NCBI GenBank assembly: GCA_934647235.1
Contig: CAKUFG010000005.1
Span: forward strand, 43,283-107,282
Source of the DNA: an uncultured Clostridia bacterium
GTDB lineage: Bacteria > Bacillota > Clostridia > Christensenellales > Aristaeellaceae
Direction: 5' to 3'
Length of the DNA: 64,000 nucleotides
Part shown: one piece after another, positions 27,303 to 36,990 of the stretch
How the letters are laid out: each line of letters opens with the position of its first letter
How positions within the stretch are numbered: the stretch's first letter is position 1
Notes under the pieces: generated by a model
Seen by the model: the letters and a program-made list of their open reading frames with translations, nothing else
Databases searched by the model: none
Told to the model about the DNA's origin: nothing
Made by a program: the position numbers and the translations under genes

Positions 27303-29064
27303 AGCCGATGCGTATCCGCCGTTCTCTGCTGGTTCGTGCGCTGGCGCTGATGCTGGCGGTTTTTATGCTGCTGTTCGCCTGCCTGTTTGCGCTTTTATAC
27401 CGCTCGGCGCGCGATACGGTGCGCACGCAGGAATTGCAGAACGTCTCCACACGGCTGGAAATGTTCCAGGCCTATCTGGACCTGGCGCTGGATAACGGGC
27501 GCAACACCGTCTATCAGTTTATGCAAAGCGGCCTGATGAGCAGCAGCGAGCAGGATAAAATACAGGCATATTTTCAGCATTATTCTGAAACAAACAGCGT
27601 CATCAGCGTAAAATTTCTGCTGGAGGGCGACCGCGTGCTGGCCATCGATCAGCCGCTGCTGTTCAGCAGCATGACTGCGGACAGCGCCTTCTTTTATTCC
27701 CAGGCGCAGCATAACCGGCTGGTTATCTCCGCGCCCTACTATTCCCCCCTTGCCGCCGGGCGCGTCGTGGCGCTGATTCGCTCCATTCCCGGAAGCGGCG
27801 ATCGCCCGGAGCGGCTGCTGGTGATGGAGATCCGCACCTCCACCTGATCGGTACGATGTCCGAAAAGCTCTCCCGGCAGGAGGCCGTGGTGCTGTTGACA
27901 GCCCAGGGCGATACCGTATACATCAATTTTTATGCCGGCGTGCTGGGACATCTGGTATCCAGAAACGGGCAATTGGAGCTGGGCGACGCCCTGCGCCAGA
28001 GCCTGCGCGGCATGGGCCAGGGCGTAAAGGAAATCGAGCTGGACAACCGCTCCATCCTGGTGCAGTGCAGCCGTTACAGCAGCCAGTGGAGCATTTATTA
28101 TCTGATCGGCGCGGAGGAGTTTTACGCGCGCATCAACGCCGCCATCCGCCAGTACATCATGCTTTTCGCCGCCGGGACGCTGCTGCTGCTGGGCGAGACG
28201 CTGGTTATCCTAAGCCTGCTGCGGCCCGTCAATCAGCTGGCGCGCCAGGTGGACGCGCTTCCGGTGGACAAGCCAGGCGCGCTGCTGCCTGTGCGCCGAA
28301 GCGACGAAATCGGCCGCCTGGCCGCCAGCTTCAACAGCCTGCTTACCCGGCTGCGCCTGGCGGATACCAAAAAGGCCGAGGCCGAGCGTAACTATTTTCA
28401 GATGGAGTATAAGGCGCTGCAAAGCCAGATTCAGCCGCGCTTTTTATTCAATACGCTGCTGTGCGTTTCCGCCTGCCTGCAGCAGGGCAAAACCGATGAG
28501 GCGCAGCGGCTGCTCAGCGATCTGGATGCGCTGCTGCGCGCCAGCACGGATAAGTACGGCGAGGCCTGGACGCTGCGTGACGAGATGGCGCTGCTTTCGC
28601 GCTATGTTGGCATTCAGCAAACGCGCTACGGCAACTGCTTTGATGTAATCACCGGCGATTTCGCGCCGTATGCCGATTATCTGTTGCCCAAGCTGCTGCT
28701 TCAGCCCATCGTAGAAAACGCCATTTATCACGGCATGGCGGCGCTTGGCCGCCGGGGCGAGATCCACATCCGCTTTGAGCCGCTGGAGGACGGCATGCTG
28801 GATATCCTGATTGAGGACAGCGGCAGAGGCATGACCCGCGAACAGGTTGAAAGAATATTCTCAGATGCAGAAAAAAACGCCGTCAAAAACGACGGGCGCG
28901 GCATGGTTTCCATCGGGCTTCAAAATGTCCGCCAGCGCATCAAGCAGTTTTACGGCCCCGGCTGCAGCCTGTATGTCCGCTCCCGCGAGGGCATCGGCAC
29001 CACGGTTGAAGTAATTATCCGAGACAAGCAAAAAATAAACGGCGCATCCGCGCAGGAGGAATAA
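27299..29064 (+). pseudogene. Frameshifted YesM-type histidine kinase, also lacking its phospho-acceptor histidine
   Basis: Residues 1-180 contain a first membrane helix (ALALMLAVFMLLFACLFALL) and a sensor domain. The frame closes with a TGA at about 27845, while the kinase continues in the next frame (HLHLIGTMSEKLSRQE onward): one base missing near 27830. The second frame holds the second membrane helix, a HAMP-like linker and the kinase core. The conserved QIxPHFLFN box reads QIQPRFLFNTLL, so the histidine is Arg (CGC for CAC). The N box (QPIVENAIYHG) and G box (EDSGRGM) are intact. Two independent lesions make inactivity likely. It partners the regulator just upstream. Confidence 0.87.
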
Positions 29065-29070
29065 CGCATC

Positions 29071-31197
29071 ATGGATCAGCAAACAGCCCGCAGAAAAGCC
29101 CAGGATTTACTAAACCAAATGACAATCGAGGAGAAAATCGCCCAGATGACGCAGATTTCCTATGCGCACTGCACGCGCGAGGAGGCGCTTGCCTGGGCCG
29201 AGCGCGGCGTCGGCTCCTTTCTGCATGTACTGGGCGACGATGCGCGCACGCTGCAGCAGGCCGCGCTGCGCTCGCGGCTGCACATTCCGCTTCTCTTTGG
29301 CATCGACGCGGTGCACGGTCACTGCCTCAATGAGCACGCGACCATCTTCCCCTCCCAGCTGTCCATGGCCTGCGGCTTCCGCCCGGAAACGGTGGAGCAG
29401 GTTGGCCGCGCCGCCGCAGAGGAAGTAGCCGAGGACGGCCTGCACTGGACCTTCTCCCCCGTGCTGTGCCTGGCGCGCGATCCGCGCTGGGGGCGCGTGG
29501 ATGAAACCTTCGGCGAGGATCCCTTCCTGGCGGGCGAGCTGGGCGCAGCCATCGTGCGCGGTTATCAGGGCAATGATCTGTCCGACAGCGAAAGCATCCT
29601 TGCCTGCGCCAAGCACTATATCGCCTATGGCGAGGCCATGGGCGCGCGCGACGCCTGCGACACGGAAATCACCCTGCGCAAACTGCACGAGGTTTTCCTG
29701 CCGCCGTTCAAAAAAGCTGTGGAGGCGGGCTGCGCCACCGTCATGACCGCCTACGGCTCGCTGGACGGCACCCCGCTGACCATCCATTCCCAGGCGCTGA
29801 AAACCGTGCTGCGCGGCGAGCTTGGCTTCGACGGTTTTGTCGTTACGGACTGGGATAACGTAAAGAGCCTGATCGACAAGCAGCATGTTTGCGAAACGCT
29901 GGATGAAGCCTCGATCAAGGCCGTCAGCGCAGGCAACGATATGATCATGAAGACCGACGCCTTCTATCAGGCCGCCATAGCTGCCTGCAGGGCGGGCCGG
30001 CTGCCGCTGGCGGATGTTGACGCGGCCGTGCTGCGCATTCTGACGGTCAAGTTCCGCTTCGGCCTGTTTGAGCATCCGGAAAAGCCGTGCCGCAAGGGCC
30101 GCATCGGCTGCGCCGAGCATCAGGCGCTGGCGCTTCAGGCTGCGCGCGAGGGCGTGGTGCTTTTGAAAAACAAGGGCATGCTGCCCCTGAAGAACGCAAA
30201 AAGGATTGCGGTCATCGGCCCCTCGGCGGACGACATCCGCACCCAATACGGCGATTGGACCTACTTTACCCATCCCCAGCATGAACCCGACCAGATCACG
30301 CCGGTGCGCCCGTACACAACGCTGCTGGAGGGCATGCGCGAGGCCTTCCCGGATGCTGAAATTGTGTATGCCAAGGGCTGCGGCTTCTATCCGGACGACG
30401 AAGCCGACATCGACGGCGCAGCAGCCCTTGCCCGCGGCTGCGATGCAATCATTCTGGCGCTGGGCGATACCGTTCGTCAAACCGGCGAGCACCGCGACCG
30501 CGCCGACCTTGCGCTTTCAGGCCGCCAGAGCGAGCTGTTTGCCGCCCTGCGCGCGCTGCATATTCCCCTGACGCTGACGCTGATCTTGTCTAAGCCCCTG
30601 TGCGCCGCCAAAGAGGCCGCGCAGGCGGATGCGGTGCTGGTCGCCTTCAACGGCGGCATGGCGGGCGGACGCGCGCTGGCCGAGGTGCTTTCCGGCGCCT
30701 ATGCCCCCACCGGCCGCCTGCCCATCAGCTTTCCCGTCCACACGGGCCAGATTCCCGTATATTACAACGCGCTGCCCGGCTGGCACGGCGGCAAGTATGT
30801 GGATATGCCCCAGGAGCCGCTGTTTGCCTTTGGCGAGGGCCTGGGCTATACCACCTTTGCCTATGATAGCCTCGCGTTCGATCCGGAGGAATTGTGCCTG
30901 TCCGTTACCGTGCGCAACACCGGCGCAGCCGCCGGCACTGAAACAGTGCAGGTTTACCTGCGCGATTTGGTCAGCTCCGTCATGACGCCAGTCAAGCGCC
31001 TGATCGCCTTCCAGAAGGTTTCCCTGGCCCCCGGCGAGTCCAGGCGCGTGTGCTTCCGCCTGCGCCGGGAGGACTTTATGCTGGTTGCCGCAGATGGACG
31101 CAGCATCGCAGAGCCCGGCCTTTTCCGCCTGATGGCCGGGCACAGCGCCAAGGATGCAGACCTGCTGAGCCTTGAATGGCGCTTGAACGAGGAATAG
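29071..31197 (+). CDS. Glycoside hydrolase family 3 beta-glycosidase, intracellular
   Basis: The 708-residue protein lacks a signal peptide and has the three-part layout of BglX/BglB-type enzymes. The N-terminal barrel carries FGIDAVHGHCLNEHATIFPS, DPRWGRVDETFGEDPFL and the nucleophile Asp in VVTDWDNV near residue 259. The second domain has the acid/base region TGEHRDRADLALSGRQSEL near 465-485, and a fibronectin III-like tail follows (LFAFGEGLGYTTFAYDSLAF). It is expected to remove terminal beta-linked glucose or xylose from imported oligosaccharides. It starts six bases after the broken kinase gene and is the only undamaged gene of that operon, so it may be expressed from elsewhere or await decay. 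Confidence 0.93.
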   Translation: MDQQTARRKAQDLLNQMTIEEKIAQMTQISYAHCTREEALAWAERGVGSFLHVLGDDARTLQQAALRSRLHIPLLFGIDAVHGHCLNEHATIFPSQLSMACGFRPETVEQVGRAAAEEVAEDGLHWTFSPVLCLARDPRWGRVDETFGEDPFLAGELGAAIVRGYQGNDLSDSESILACAKHYIAYGEAMGARDACDTEITLRKLHEVFLPPFKKAVEAGCATVMTAYGSLDGTPLTIHSQALKTVLRGELGFDGFVVTDWDNVKSLIDKQHVCETLDEASIKAVSAGNDMIMKTDAFYQAAIAACRAGRLPLADVDAAVLRILTVKFRFGLFEHPEKPCRKGRIGCAEHQALALQAAREGVVLLKNKGMLPLKNAKRIAVIGPSADDIRTQYGDWTYFTHPQHEPDQITPVRPYTTLLEGMREAFPDAEIVYAKGCGFYPDDEADIDGAAALARGCDAIILALGDTVRQTGEHRDRADLALSGRQSELFAALRALHIPLTLTLILSKPLCAAKEAAQADAVLVAFNGGMAGGRALAEVLSGAYAPTGRLPISFPVHTGQIPVYYNALPGWHGGKYVDMPQEPLFAFGEGLGYTTFAYDSLAFDPEELCLSVTVRNTGAAAGTETVQVYLRDLVSSVMTPVKRLIAFQKVSLAPGESRRVCFRLRREDFMLVAADGRSIAEPGLFRLMAGHSAKDADLLSLEWRLNEE

Positions 31198-31252
31198 CGC
31201 TGAAGCTCTTCCTGCATGAATAAAAGCCGCTGATAATGAATCTGAAGCAAAG

Positions 31253-31285
31253 CACCGCCGCCGGCAAGCCGGCGGCGGTGTTTGC
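31253..31285 (+). terminator. Terminator after the intracellular GH3 gene
   Basis: A perfect 13-bp GC-rich inverted repeat (31253-31265 with 31268-31280) is followed by TTTG on the plus strand. It lies between convergent genes; the minus side lacks a T-run. Confidence 0.65.
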
Positions 31286-31347
31286 TATGCAAATATTGAC
31301 TGGGCATTCAAGCGCTTTCGGACAGCCTCCATGCATGCGCTGAACGC

Positions 31348-32871
31348 TCACTTTTTATGGAACACAATCGCACGATCATACACGATTTCATAATATGAGG
31401 GGCCGACGCCCGTTTCAGGCTCCACATAGGCGCGATAGGCGATGAACAGCTGCGTGCCGTTATCCGCGCCATAGAATTGCCCGTTGGGGTTGTCGGTGCT
31501 GTAGGGAATGACGGCGGTATGGCTATCCAGCGCGGTTCGCGCCATCTTGAGCACATAGTATTTGCTGCTGTCTGCGCCGGGCAGGTATTCGGCCGCAGAA
31601 TCCCCGTACATGGAATCATACAGACTGACAATGCCGTTGAGCCTGGGACGGGCATAGAGCACGGTGTTCGCGTAGGTCGCCTTGCCGGCGGCAACGTGAT
31701 TTACGCCGTAAACCACCACAAAGTCCTCGTCGGAGTTCAGAGTAAAATCGTTGGTCATCAGATAGCTGGTATCGCGGTTATCGCCCTGCGCGTTTTCATC
31801 GTTCAGATAGCCCGTCATGCCCTCGGGGACGGCGATGCGGGCGGTAAACTCCTCATAGTCGTACTCGCCGCCATACTGCGCAATCAGGCTCTGGCGGATC
31901 TGATCCAGCGCCTTGTCGGCCTCGGGCAGGCTCTGCACCTCGTGCACGCCCGTGCCGCGCGGCGTAAGCGCAGGATAGGCATAGGCGTTCGCAGGCGTTT
32001 CGGCCTTGGGCGTAACGCGATACACGCGCATCGATTCGGAAAGCGTCGTGCGCCACTGCTCAAAGGCCGCCGCATCCTCCGGCTGGGAAGTACGCATCAG
32101 GATAGTAAACACATCCGCGCCCTTTTCCAGGCCCATGCGCAGCGTATCGGCATAGAAGGGAGCGATATTGATCATGCCCGCGTCAAAGCCCGATTCAATC
32201 AGCGCAGCGCGGATGGCTTCCGCCGTATCCTGATTGCCCGATGCAATGTAGGCAAATTGACCGCCGAAGCAGGTTTCGCCGCCCGCATAGCGGATGTTGT
32301 TCATGTTCACCGGCTCGCCCAGGCTGGCAAAAACCGGGTGATACACGCCCGCTTCAGCGCTGCCATACTTGAAAAAGCTGCGCTCGGTGTATTCCTTGCC
32401 CGGCTTCACCGCGGAGGCAAACACATAGTTGATCAGGGAAAAGTACTTGCACGCGGGCGGCAGCGTGCCCACAAGCACCACCGCCTCATCCTGGCGCAGC
32501 TTGTACGTCCAGCCCACAGGGCTGAAATAAGGATTGGCGGGCGCGTTCTCGGCGGCAGGATCATAAAGCGCAGAGGGCTCCTCCGCAGGCCAGGTCATCT
32601 GCCCCATCTCGGTGGCCGGGGCAGGCTCCTGATTGGGCGCGGGCGGGATCATGGGCACCAGATAGCCCGAGCCAGCATTATTGCCAAAGCAGGAGATCAG
32701 CTTGCCCTGGCTGGCCAGCGCGATGGTGTCCATATACTCAAAATGGCCTTCCTGAACATGGCAGGTTTCAGACAGGGCCTCCGCAAACAGATCGGCGTTT
32801 TCCTTTTCCGCCAGGGCGCAGGCCGGCCAGGCAGCCAGCAGCGCCAGCATCAGTGCGATCAATTTCTTCAT
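31348..32871 (-). CDS. Secreted protein of unknown function in the alkylsulfatase operon
   Basis: The 507-residue protein starts at 32871 after AAAGGAG with a signal peptide (MKKLIALMLALLAAWPACALA). Mature regions include NPYFSPVGWTYKLRQDEAVV, FSLINYVFASAVKPGKEYTE and, near the end, NGQFYGADNGTQLFIAYRAY. It has no membrane anchor or repeat and no motif I can assign. It begins ten bases after the sulfatase stop, so the two are probably co-transcribed and act together outside the membrane. An upstream in-frame start exists but would put a non-leader sequence before the signal peptide. Confidence 0.7.
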   Translation of the reverse strand: MKKLIALMLALLAAWPACALAEKENADLFAEALSETCHVQEGHFEYMDTIALASQGKLISCFGNNAGSGYLVPMIPPAPNQEPAPATEMGQMTWPAEEPSALYDPAAENAPANPYFSPVGWTYKLRQDEAVVLVGTLPPACKYFSLINYVFASAVKPGKEYTERSFFKYGSAEAGVYHPVFASLGEPVNMNNIRYAGGETCFGGQFAYIASGNQDTAEAIRAALIESGFDAGMINIAPFYADTLRMGLEKGADVFTILMRTSQPEDAAAFEQWRTTLSESMRVYRVTPKAETPANAYAYPALTPRGTGVHEVQSLPEADKALDQIRQSLIAQYGGEYDYEEFTARIAVPEGMTGYLNDENAQGDNRDTSYLMTNDFTLNSDEDFVVVYGVNHVAAGKATYANTVLYARPRLNGIVSLYDSMYGDSAAEYLPGADSSKYYVLKMARTALDSHTAVIPYSTDNPNGQFYGADNGTQLFIAYRAYVEPETGVGPSYYEIVYDRAIVFHKK

Positions 32872-32881
32872 TTTTTCTCCT

Positions 32882-34882
32882 TTATGGTTCCACGATATGG
32901 AAGTACAGCTCCGGCACGGCCATGCTGCCGCAAAGGGCCGCAAACAGCACCTGGTCGCCGCTTTCAAGGGTGACGAGCTTTTCGATATTTTCCTGATCGC
33001 CGTTCGCCATTGCCAGAATGCCCGCGCGGACGGTGGATAGGGTCAGGTCGGCCTGCGCGTCGGAGACGCCCTTGTAGTACAGCAGCACGCCGTGATGCAG
33101 CTTAAGCAGATAGTCGTCGTCGCCCGCCAGCTTCAGATTAACGGTAAAGGACTGACCGGCCAGCTTTTCCGCATCCAGCATGATGCCCATATAGTCCAGC
33201 ATTGTCTGCGCATCCATGCCCTGCGCGGTGGTACCCACACCGATGCGGCCGGTCTGCGGATACGCGCCCGTGCCGCTGCGCAGCTCAAAGGCCGCAACCA
33301 GATAGGCGTTTCGCCACGCGCCGGACTCCGCCTGATAGCCCAGCTGCTCCAGCGCGTCGGCACAAAGATAACGCGCATCCATATTGGCGGGATCGGCAAA
33401 TACCAGGGTGTTGGCGATCTGCGCCACCCACTGATACTCGCCCTTTTCATAATCGGCGCGCGCCATTTCCAGCACCCTGGCCGGATCGCCCAGGTATTCC
33501 ACCAGCTTCTCAGCGTATTCGGTGGGCGCCAGTTCATCCAGATTCACCGGATTGGCGTCGTACCAGCCCATGTACTTCTGATAGACCGCCTTGACGTTAT
33601 GCTTGAGCGTGCCATAATACTGCCGGGTATACCACACCCTGGCCAGCGCTTCGGGCAGCTCTATCATGGCGGCGATTTCATCGGCAGTATAGCCCTCGTT
33701 GATGTACAGCAGCGTCTGATCGTGCATGAACTTATACACGGCGGCGGTATTGGTCAGGTATTCGGCCACCACGTCCTTGCCCCAATGCGGCCAGTTGTGG
33801 GATTGGAACACCACCTCCGCATCCGGGAACAGCGTCTGCGCCTGGGTGATATAGCGCGCCCAGTCGTTGGCGTCGCGCACCTCCGCGCCGCGCAGGGTGT
33901 AGAGGTTATGCATGGTGCCGGTGCAGTTTTCCGCCATCCACAACGCCTGCATCTGCGGGAAATAGGTATTCATCTCGGCGGGCGACTCGGTGCCCGGCGT
34001 CAGCTGAAAGACCGCCTGCACCCCGTCGATCTCCATTTCGCATAGCGGCTGGGTGATTACATAGGTAGGCGCGATATAGCCTGTGCCGCCCTGCACGGCG
34101 GTCAGACCGATGCCCACAGACAGGCGTCCCTGCGCACCATAGGGCAGAAAGCTGCCGTACTGATAGGTTGCGCGCCGCTTCATGGCCGTGCCCGCAAACA
34201 CGTTTTCGCGCATCACCGAATCGACAAAGCCCTGCGGCACGATGATCGCGGTCTTGCCGGAGGCAATCTGCTCCGCCAGCGGCAGCGACGGATCGGCCGC
34301 GTCTCCAGCGGAAATCAGCCCCTCGATGCCGCCGTAATGATCGATGTGCGCATGGCTGATGACAATGGCCACGATGCGCGCCTCTCCCATATGCTCACGG
34401 AACAGCTTCAGCGCCTCTGCGGCGGTGTAGCGGCTGCTGGCGCAGTCCATGATGATCCATCCATGCTGGCTGCGGACAAAGGTGATATTGGAAATATCAT
34501 AGCCGCGCACCTGATAGATATCGTCCGTCACCTTGAACAGGCCGTACAGCGCGTTGTGCTGCGTATTGCGCCACAGGCTGGGATTGGCCGATGAAGGCGC
34601 GTCGTCGGCTTCGCGGACAAAATCATACGCATCCTGCGACCAGATCGTCACGCCGTTTTCGGCCTTGATGATCAGGCTTTCCGGGGCGGCAATCAGCCCC
34701 CGGCGGGCGAACTCCGCCTCCTGTGTATCAGAAAAATCAAGCTGCTGATAAACTGCGGCGTTCAGGCCTTCCGTGATCGCCGTGGCCGGCTTTTTTTCGG
34801 CGTTCAGCGCGTCTTCGGCAAGCCCAGGGGCAAACGTGCACGCCAGCAAAAGGGAAACTGCGGCGGCGATGATACGCTTCAT
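32882..34882 (-). CDS. Secreted alkyl sulfatase (SdsA-type, metallo-beta-lactamase fold)
   Basis: The 666-residue protein has a signal peptide (IIAAAVSLLLACTFAPGLA) and three domains in the order of SdsA1-type linear alkylsulfatases. The first is a metallo-beta-lactamase fold with the zinc motif HAHIDHYGG near residue 180, the loop ENCTGTMHNLYTLRG near 325 and FQSHNWPHWG near 365. The second is an alpha-helical dimerisation domain with MHDQTLLYINEGYTADEIA. The third is an SCP2-like lipid-binding domain (LKLAGDDDYLLKLHHGVL). The family hydrolyses medium-chain alkyl sulfate esters; most known members are from aerobic proteobacteria, and sulfated host or dietary lipids are a speculative substrate here. 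It follows a terminator-like hairpin in the operon. Confidence 0.9.
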   Translation of the reverse strand: MKRIIAAAVSLLLACTFAPGLAEDALNAEKKPATAITEGLNAAVYQQLDFSDTQEAEFARRGLIAAPESLIIKAENGVTIWSQDAYDFVREADDAPSSANPSLWRNTQHNALYGLFKVTDDIYQVRGYDISNITFVRSQHGWIIMDCASSRYTAAEALKLFREHMGEARIVAIVISHAHIDHYGGIEGLISAGDAADPSLPLAEQIASGKTAIIVPQGFVDSVMRENVFAGTAMKRRATYQYGSFLPYGAQGRLSVGIGLTAVQGGTGYIAPTYVITQPLCEMEIDGVQAVFQLTPGTESPAEMNTYFPQMQALWMAENCTGTMHNLYTLRGAEVRDANDWARYITQAQTLFPDAEVVFQSHNWPHWGKDVVAEYLTNTAAVYKFMHDQTLLYINEGYTADEIAAMIELPEALARVWYTRQYYGTLKHNVKAVYQKYMGWYDANPVNLDELAPTEYAEKLVEYLGDPARVLEMARADYEKGEYQWVAQIANTLVFADPANMDARYLCADALEQLGYQAESGAWRNAYLVAAFELRSGTGAYPQTGRIGVGTTAQGMDAQTMLDYMGIMLDAEKLAGQSFTVNLKLAGDDDYLLKLHHGVLLYYKGVSDAQADLTLSTVRAGILAMANGDQENIEKLVTLESGDQVLFAALCGSMAVPELYFHIVEP

Positions 34883-34904
34883 AGGGCGCTCCTCCTGTTT
34901 TCTG

Positions 34905-34936
34905 AAAACGGTCTGGCGCAGGGTAACGCCAGACCG
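34905..34936 (-). terminator. Terminator-like hairpin between propeller and sulfatase genes
   Basis: CGGTCTGGCG (34909-34918) pairs perfectly with CGCCAGACCG (34927-34936); on the minus strand TTTTC follows. It lies directly after the propeller stop and 23 bases before the sulfatase start, so it should reduce sulfatase transcription relative to the propeller gene. Confidence 0.75.
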
Positions 34937-34948
34937 AATGCTGTGCTT

Positions 34949-36952
34949 TTACTTTCCGATCACAACGGAAACCTTGATTTCCTTGGCGGTCTCGCTCAGA
35001 TCCAGGTTGCCGCCGTCGGCCACGGTCACACGCAGCTCGTACAGCGTGCCGTCCGCCAGTTCGGATACGGCCTGCCCGTCCTCAGCGGTGATCTTCCACA
35101 GCTCGGTCGGAACCTGCTGCAGCTTGCCATCCGCGCCGTAGGCGTACAGCTTGAGCTCGGCAGCGCTGCCGGACAGATTGTTCATGCGGAAGGCCACCGT
35201 GGTGTTGGGGTGCACGCTGCGCACAGTCACGGTATTGAGCCAGCTGGCGACGCTGCCTTCGCCGCCGTCCTGGGCAAACTGCTGCTGCGAAAGCACATTG
35301 CGCGCAGTCTGATCCAGATCCACCTTGCGATAGGGCATCTCAGGCAGGTAAACGAAGCGATCCTGCAGGCGCAGCAGCTCCAGATAGCCGGTGGGGCAAT
35401 AGAGGGCGTTGCCGCTGTTGCCGGCGTACATACCGATAGCCATGTTGTTGTAGCCGTACTTATTGGATACGTCCATGGTGAACACGGTTTCGCCGGTTTC
35501 AAAATCCAGGATGATGTACTGCCACATGCCGGTGGTCAGATCCTGCACATAGCCGTAGATATAGCCGGTTGCGGTGGAGAGCTTCATAATCGACGTGTCG
35601 CTCAGATCGTTTCGGCTCCAGACGCTCTTCATCTCGTAGCCGTTTTCGGTCCTGATCGTATCCACGCGCTCCACGCCGGGGGCGATCATGCTGTTGCCCT
35701 TGGTCAGCCAGTTCATATCGTAGATGTTGGCGTAGCTCTGGATGGAGGAGTCGCTGTCGGGATTGGCCAGGCCCGCGCTGCCCGCGCCGAACCAGTTGCA
35801 CACGATGGTGCTGACCGTGCCCTCGCCGTCGTCATAGACGATCGCGGAGTTCTCGACCGCCACCTGATAGCCCTCGGGCAGGTCGTTCAGCACCGGCATG
35901 CTGGCCACCTTTTCGCCGGTCTTCATGTCCAGCGCGATGAGGTTGACGATCTCCTGATTGTCGGTGAACAGCACCAGCTCGGGCGTCAGCGTGGGCGAGC
36001 AGCCGCCGCCCCAGGCCAGACCGCCGCCGGTGGTCTTGTCGCCTTCCCGGCTCACCTTCGCGCCGGCGCTTTCATAGGGCGTTTTCCATACGACCTCCAC
36101 GCCCTCGTTGGCGCGCAGCAGGTAGCAGTTCTGGTTGGTCAGGATGACCGCGCCCTCGCGGGAGGCGGCGATGCCGTTTTCCGCGCCCTCGCCGGCAGGC
36201 AGATCGCACACATAAACGGCCTTGGCCAGATCAACGGCTTCGCCGTTCAGGATCGCGTCGATGGCGCTGCGGGCGATATAGCCCATCACGCCCTGCTGCG
36301 CGCGCTGCGGATAGATGCGGAAGCCGCCGGTGGCGAACCACAGGTTGCCCTCGTAGTCAAACACCACGGACAGAAGATTCTGCCCCAGCGCCTTGCCCAG
36401 CGCGGTTTCGGCCGCAGCCTTGATATCGATGTCCAGCACCTTCTCAAACTCCGGCAGCACGCTGCCCGCCTCGTCGGTGGCGCGCAGCATCAGCACATGG
36501 TTGTTGCTGGTGGGGCATACGATACGGTTTTCATTGTCCAGAAAGGTATAGGAGCTCTGGATCATGTAGCCGCCGCCGTCATGCTGCTTGGGGGAGAAAT
36601 AGCCCAACGTCCTGGTTTCCTCGGCGTTCAGATCGCGGATGGCGATACCGCCCAGCAGCGGCACCACCGCGTGGCCGTAGCTGTCAAAGTAAATCGCGGG
36701 GGAGGCGTTGGCGTTGGTGGTTTCATAGGACACGTTGATTTCGGGATAAATGCCCACGGGCAGCACTTCGTCCGTGCTGTCGGTGTTATAGCCGTCGTGA
36801 TGGATGTTGGCGTCGCTCTTGGCCATATAGGGGTTTACATCCACCTGCTTGGGGCTGAGCGCCTTGACGGGCAGCGCGGCGGCGGAAGCCGCGGACACAG
36901 CCAGGCACAGGATCGCTGCCAGCGCCAGGGCAAAACGGAAAAGCCTTTTCAT
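34949..36952 (-). CDS. Secreted beta-propeller protein
   Basis: The 667-residue protein has a signal peptide (FRFALALAAILCLAVSAASA). The mature part alternates short beta strands with blade-like segments such as NLLSVVFDYEGNLWFATGGF, GAENGIAASREGAVILTNQ, VENSAIVYDDGEGTVSTIV and TATGYIYGYVQDLTTGMW, resembling a quinoprotein or PQQ-type propeller. A C-terminal beta domain of about 100 residues follows (VHPNTTVAFRMNNLSGSAAE). No cysteine pairs or metal motif stand out. The ATG at 36952 is preferred because GGAGG is eight bases upstream; an ATG six bases earlier is also possible. It follows the degenerate receiver in a LytTR-flanked operon. Catalysis or ligand binding are both possible. Confidence 0.75.
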   Translation of the reverse strand: MKRLFRFALALAAILCLAVSAASAAALPVKALSPKQVDVNPYMAKSDANIHHDGYNTDSTDEVLPVGIYPEINVSYETTNANASPAIYFDSYGHAVVPLLGGIAIRDLNAEETRTLGYFSPKQHDGGGYMIQSSYTFLDNENRIVCPTSNNHVLMLRATDEAGSVLPEFEKVLDIDIKAAAETALGKALGQNLLSVVFDYEGNLWFATGGFRIYPQRAQQGVMGYIARSAIDAILNGEAVDLAKAVYVCDLPAGEGAENGIAASREGAVILTNQNCYLLRANEGVEVVWKTPYESAGAKVSREGDKTTGGGLAWGGGCSPTLTPELVLFTDNQEIVNLIALDMKTGEKVASMPVLNDLPEGYQVAVENSAIVYDDGEGTVSTIVCNWFGAGSAGLANPDSDSSIQSYANIYDMNWLTKGNSMIAPGVERVDTIRTENGYEMKSVWSRNDLSDTSIMKLSTATGYIYGYVQDLTTGMWQYIILDFETGETVFTMDVSNKYGYNNMAIGMYAGNSGNALYCPTGYLELLRLQDRFVYLPEMPYRKVDLDQTARNVLSQQQFAQDGGEGSVASWLNTVTVRSVHPNTTVAFRMNNLSGSAAELKLYAYGADGKLQQVPTELWKITAEDGQAVSELADGTLYELRVTVADGGNLDLSETAKEIKVSVVIGK

Positions 36953-36990
36953 TTTCATGTCCTCCTTCTGTCGTTGAGCGTTAATCTGTT

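Noticed and set aside
21699..29064. Programmed frameshifting as the explanation for the four split genes
   Set aside because: The breaks differ in direction, lack a common slippery heptamer with a structure, and the kinase also lacks its catalytic histidine.
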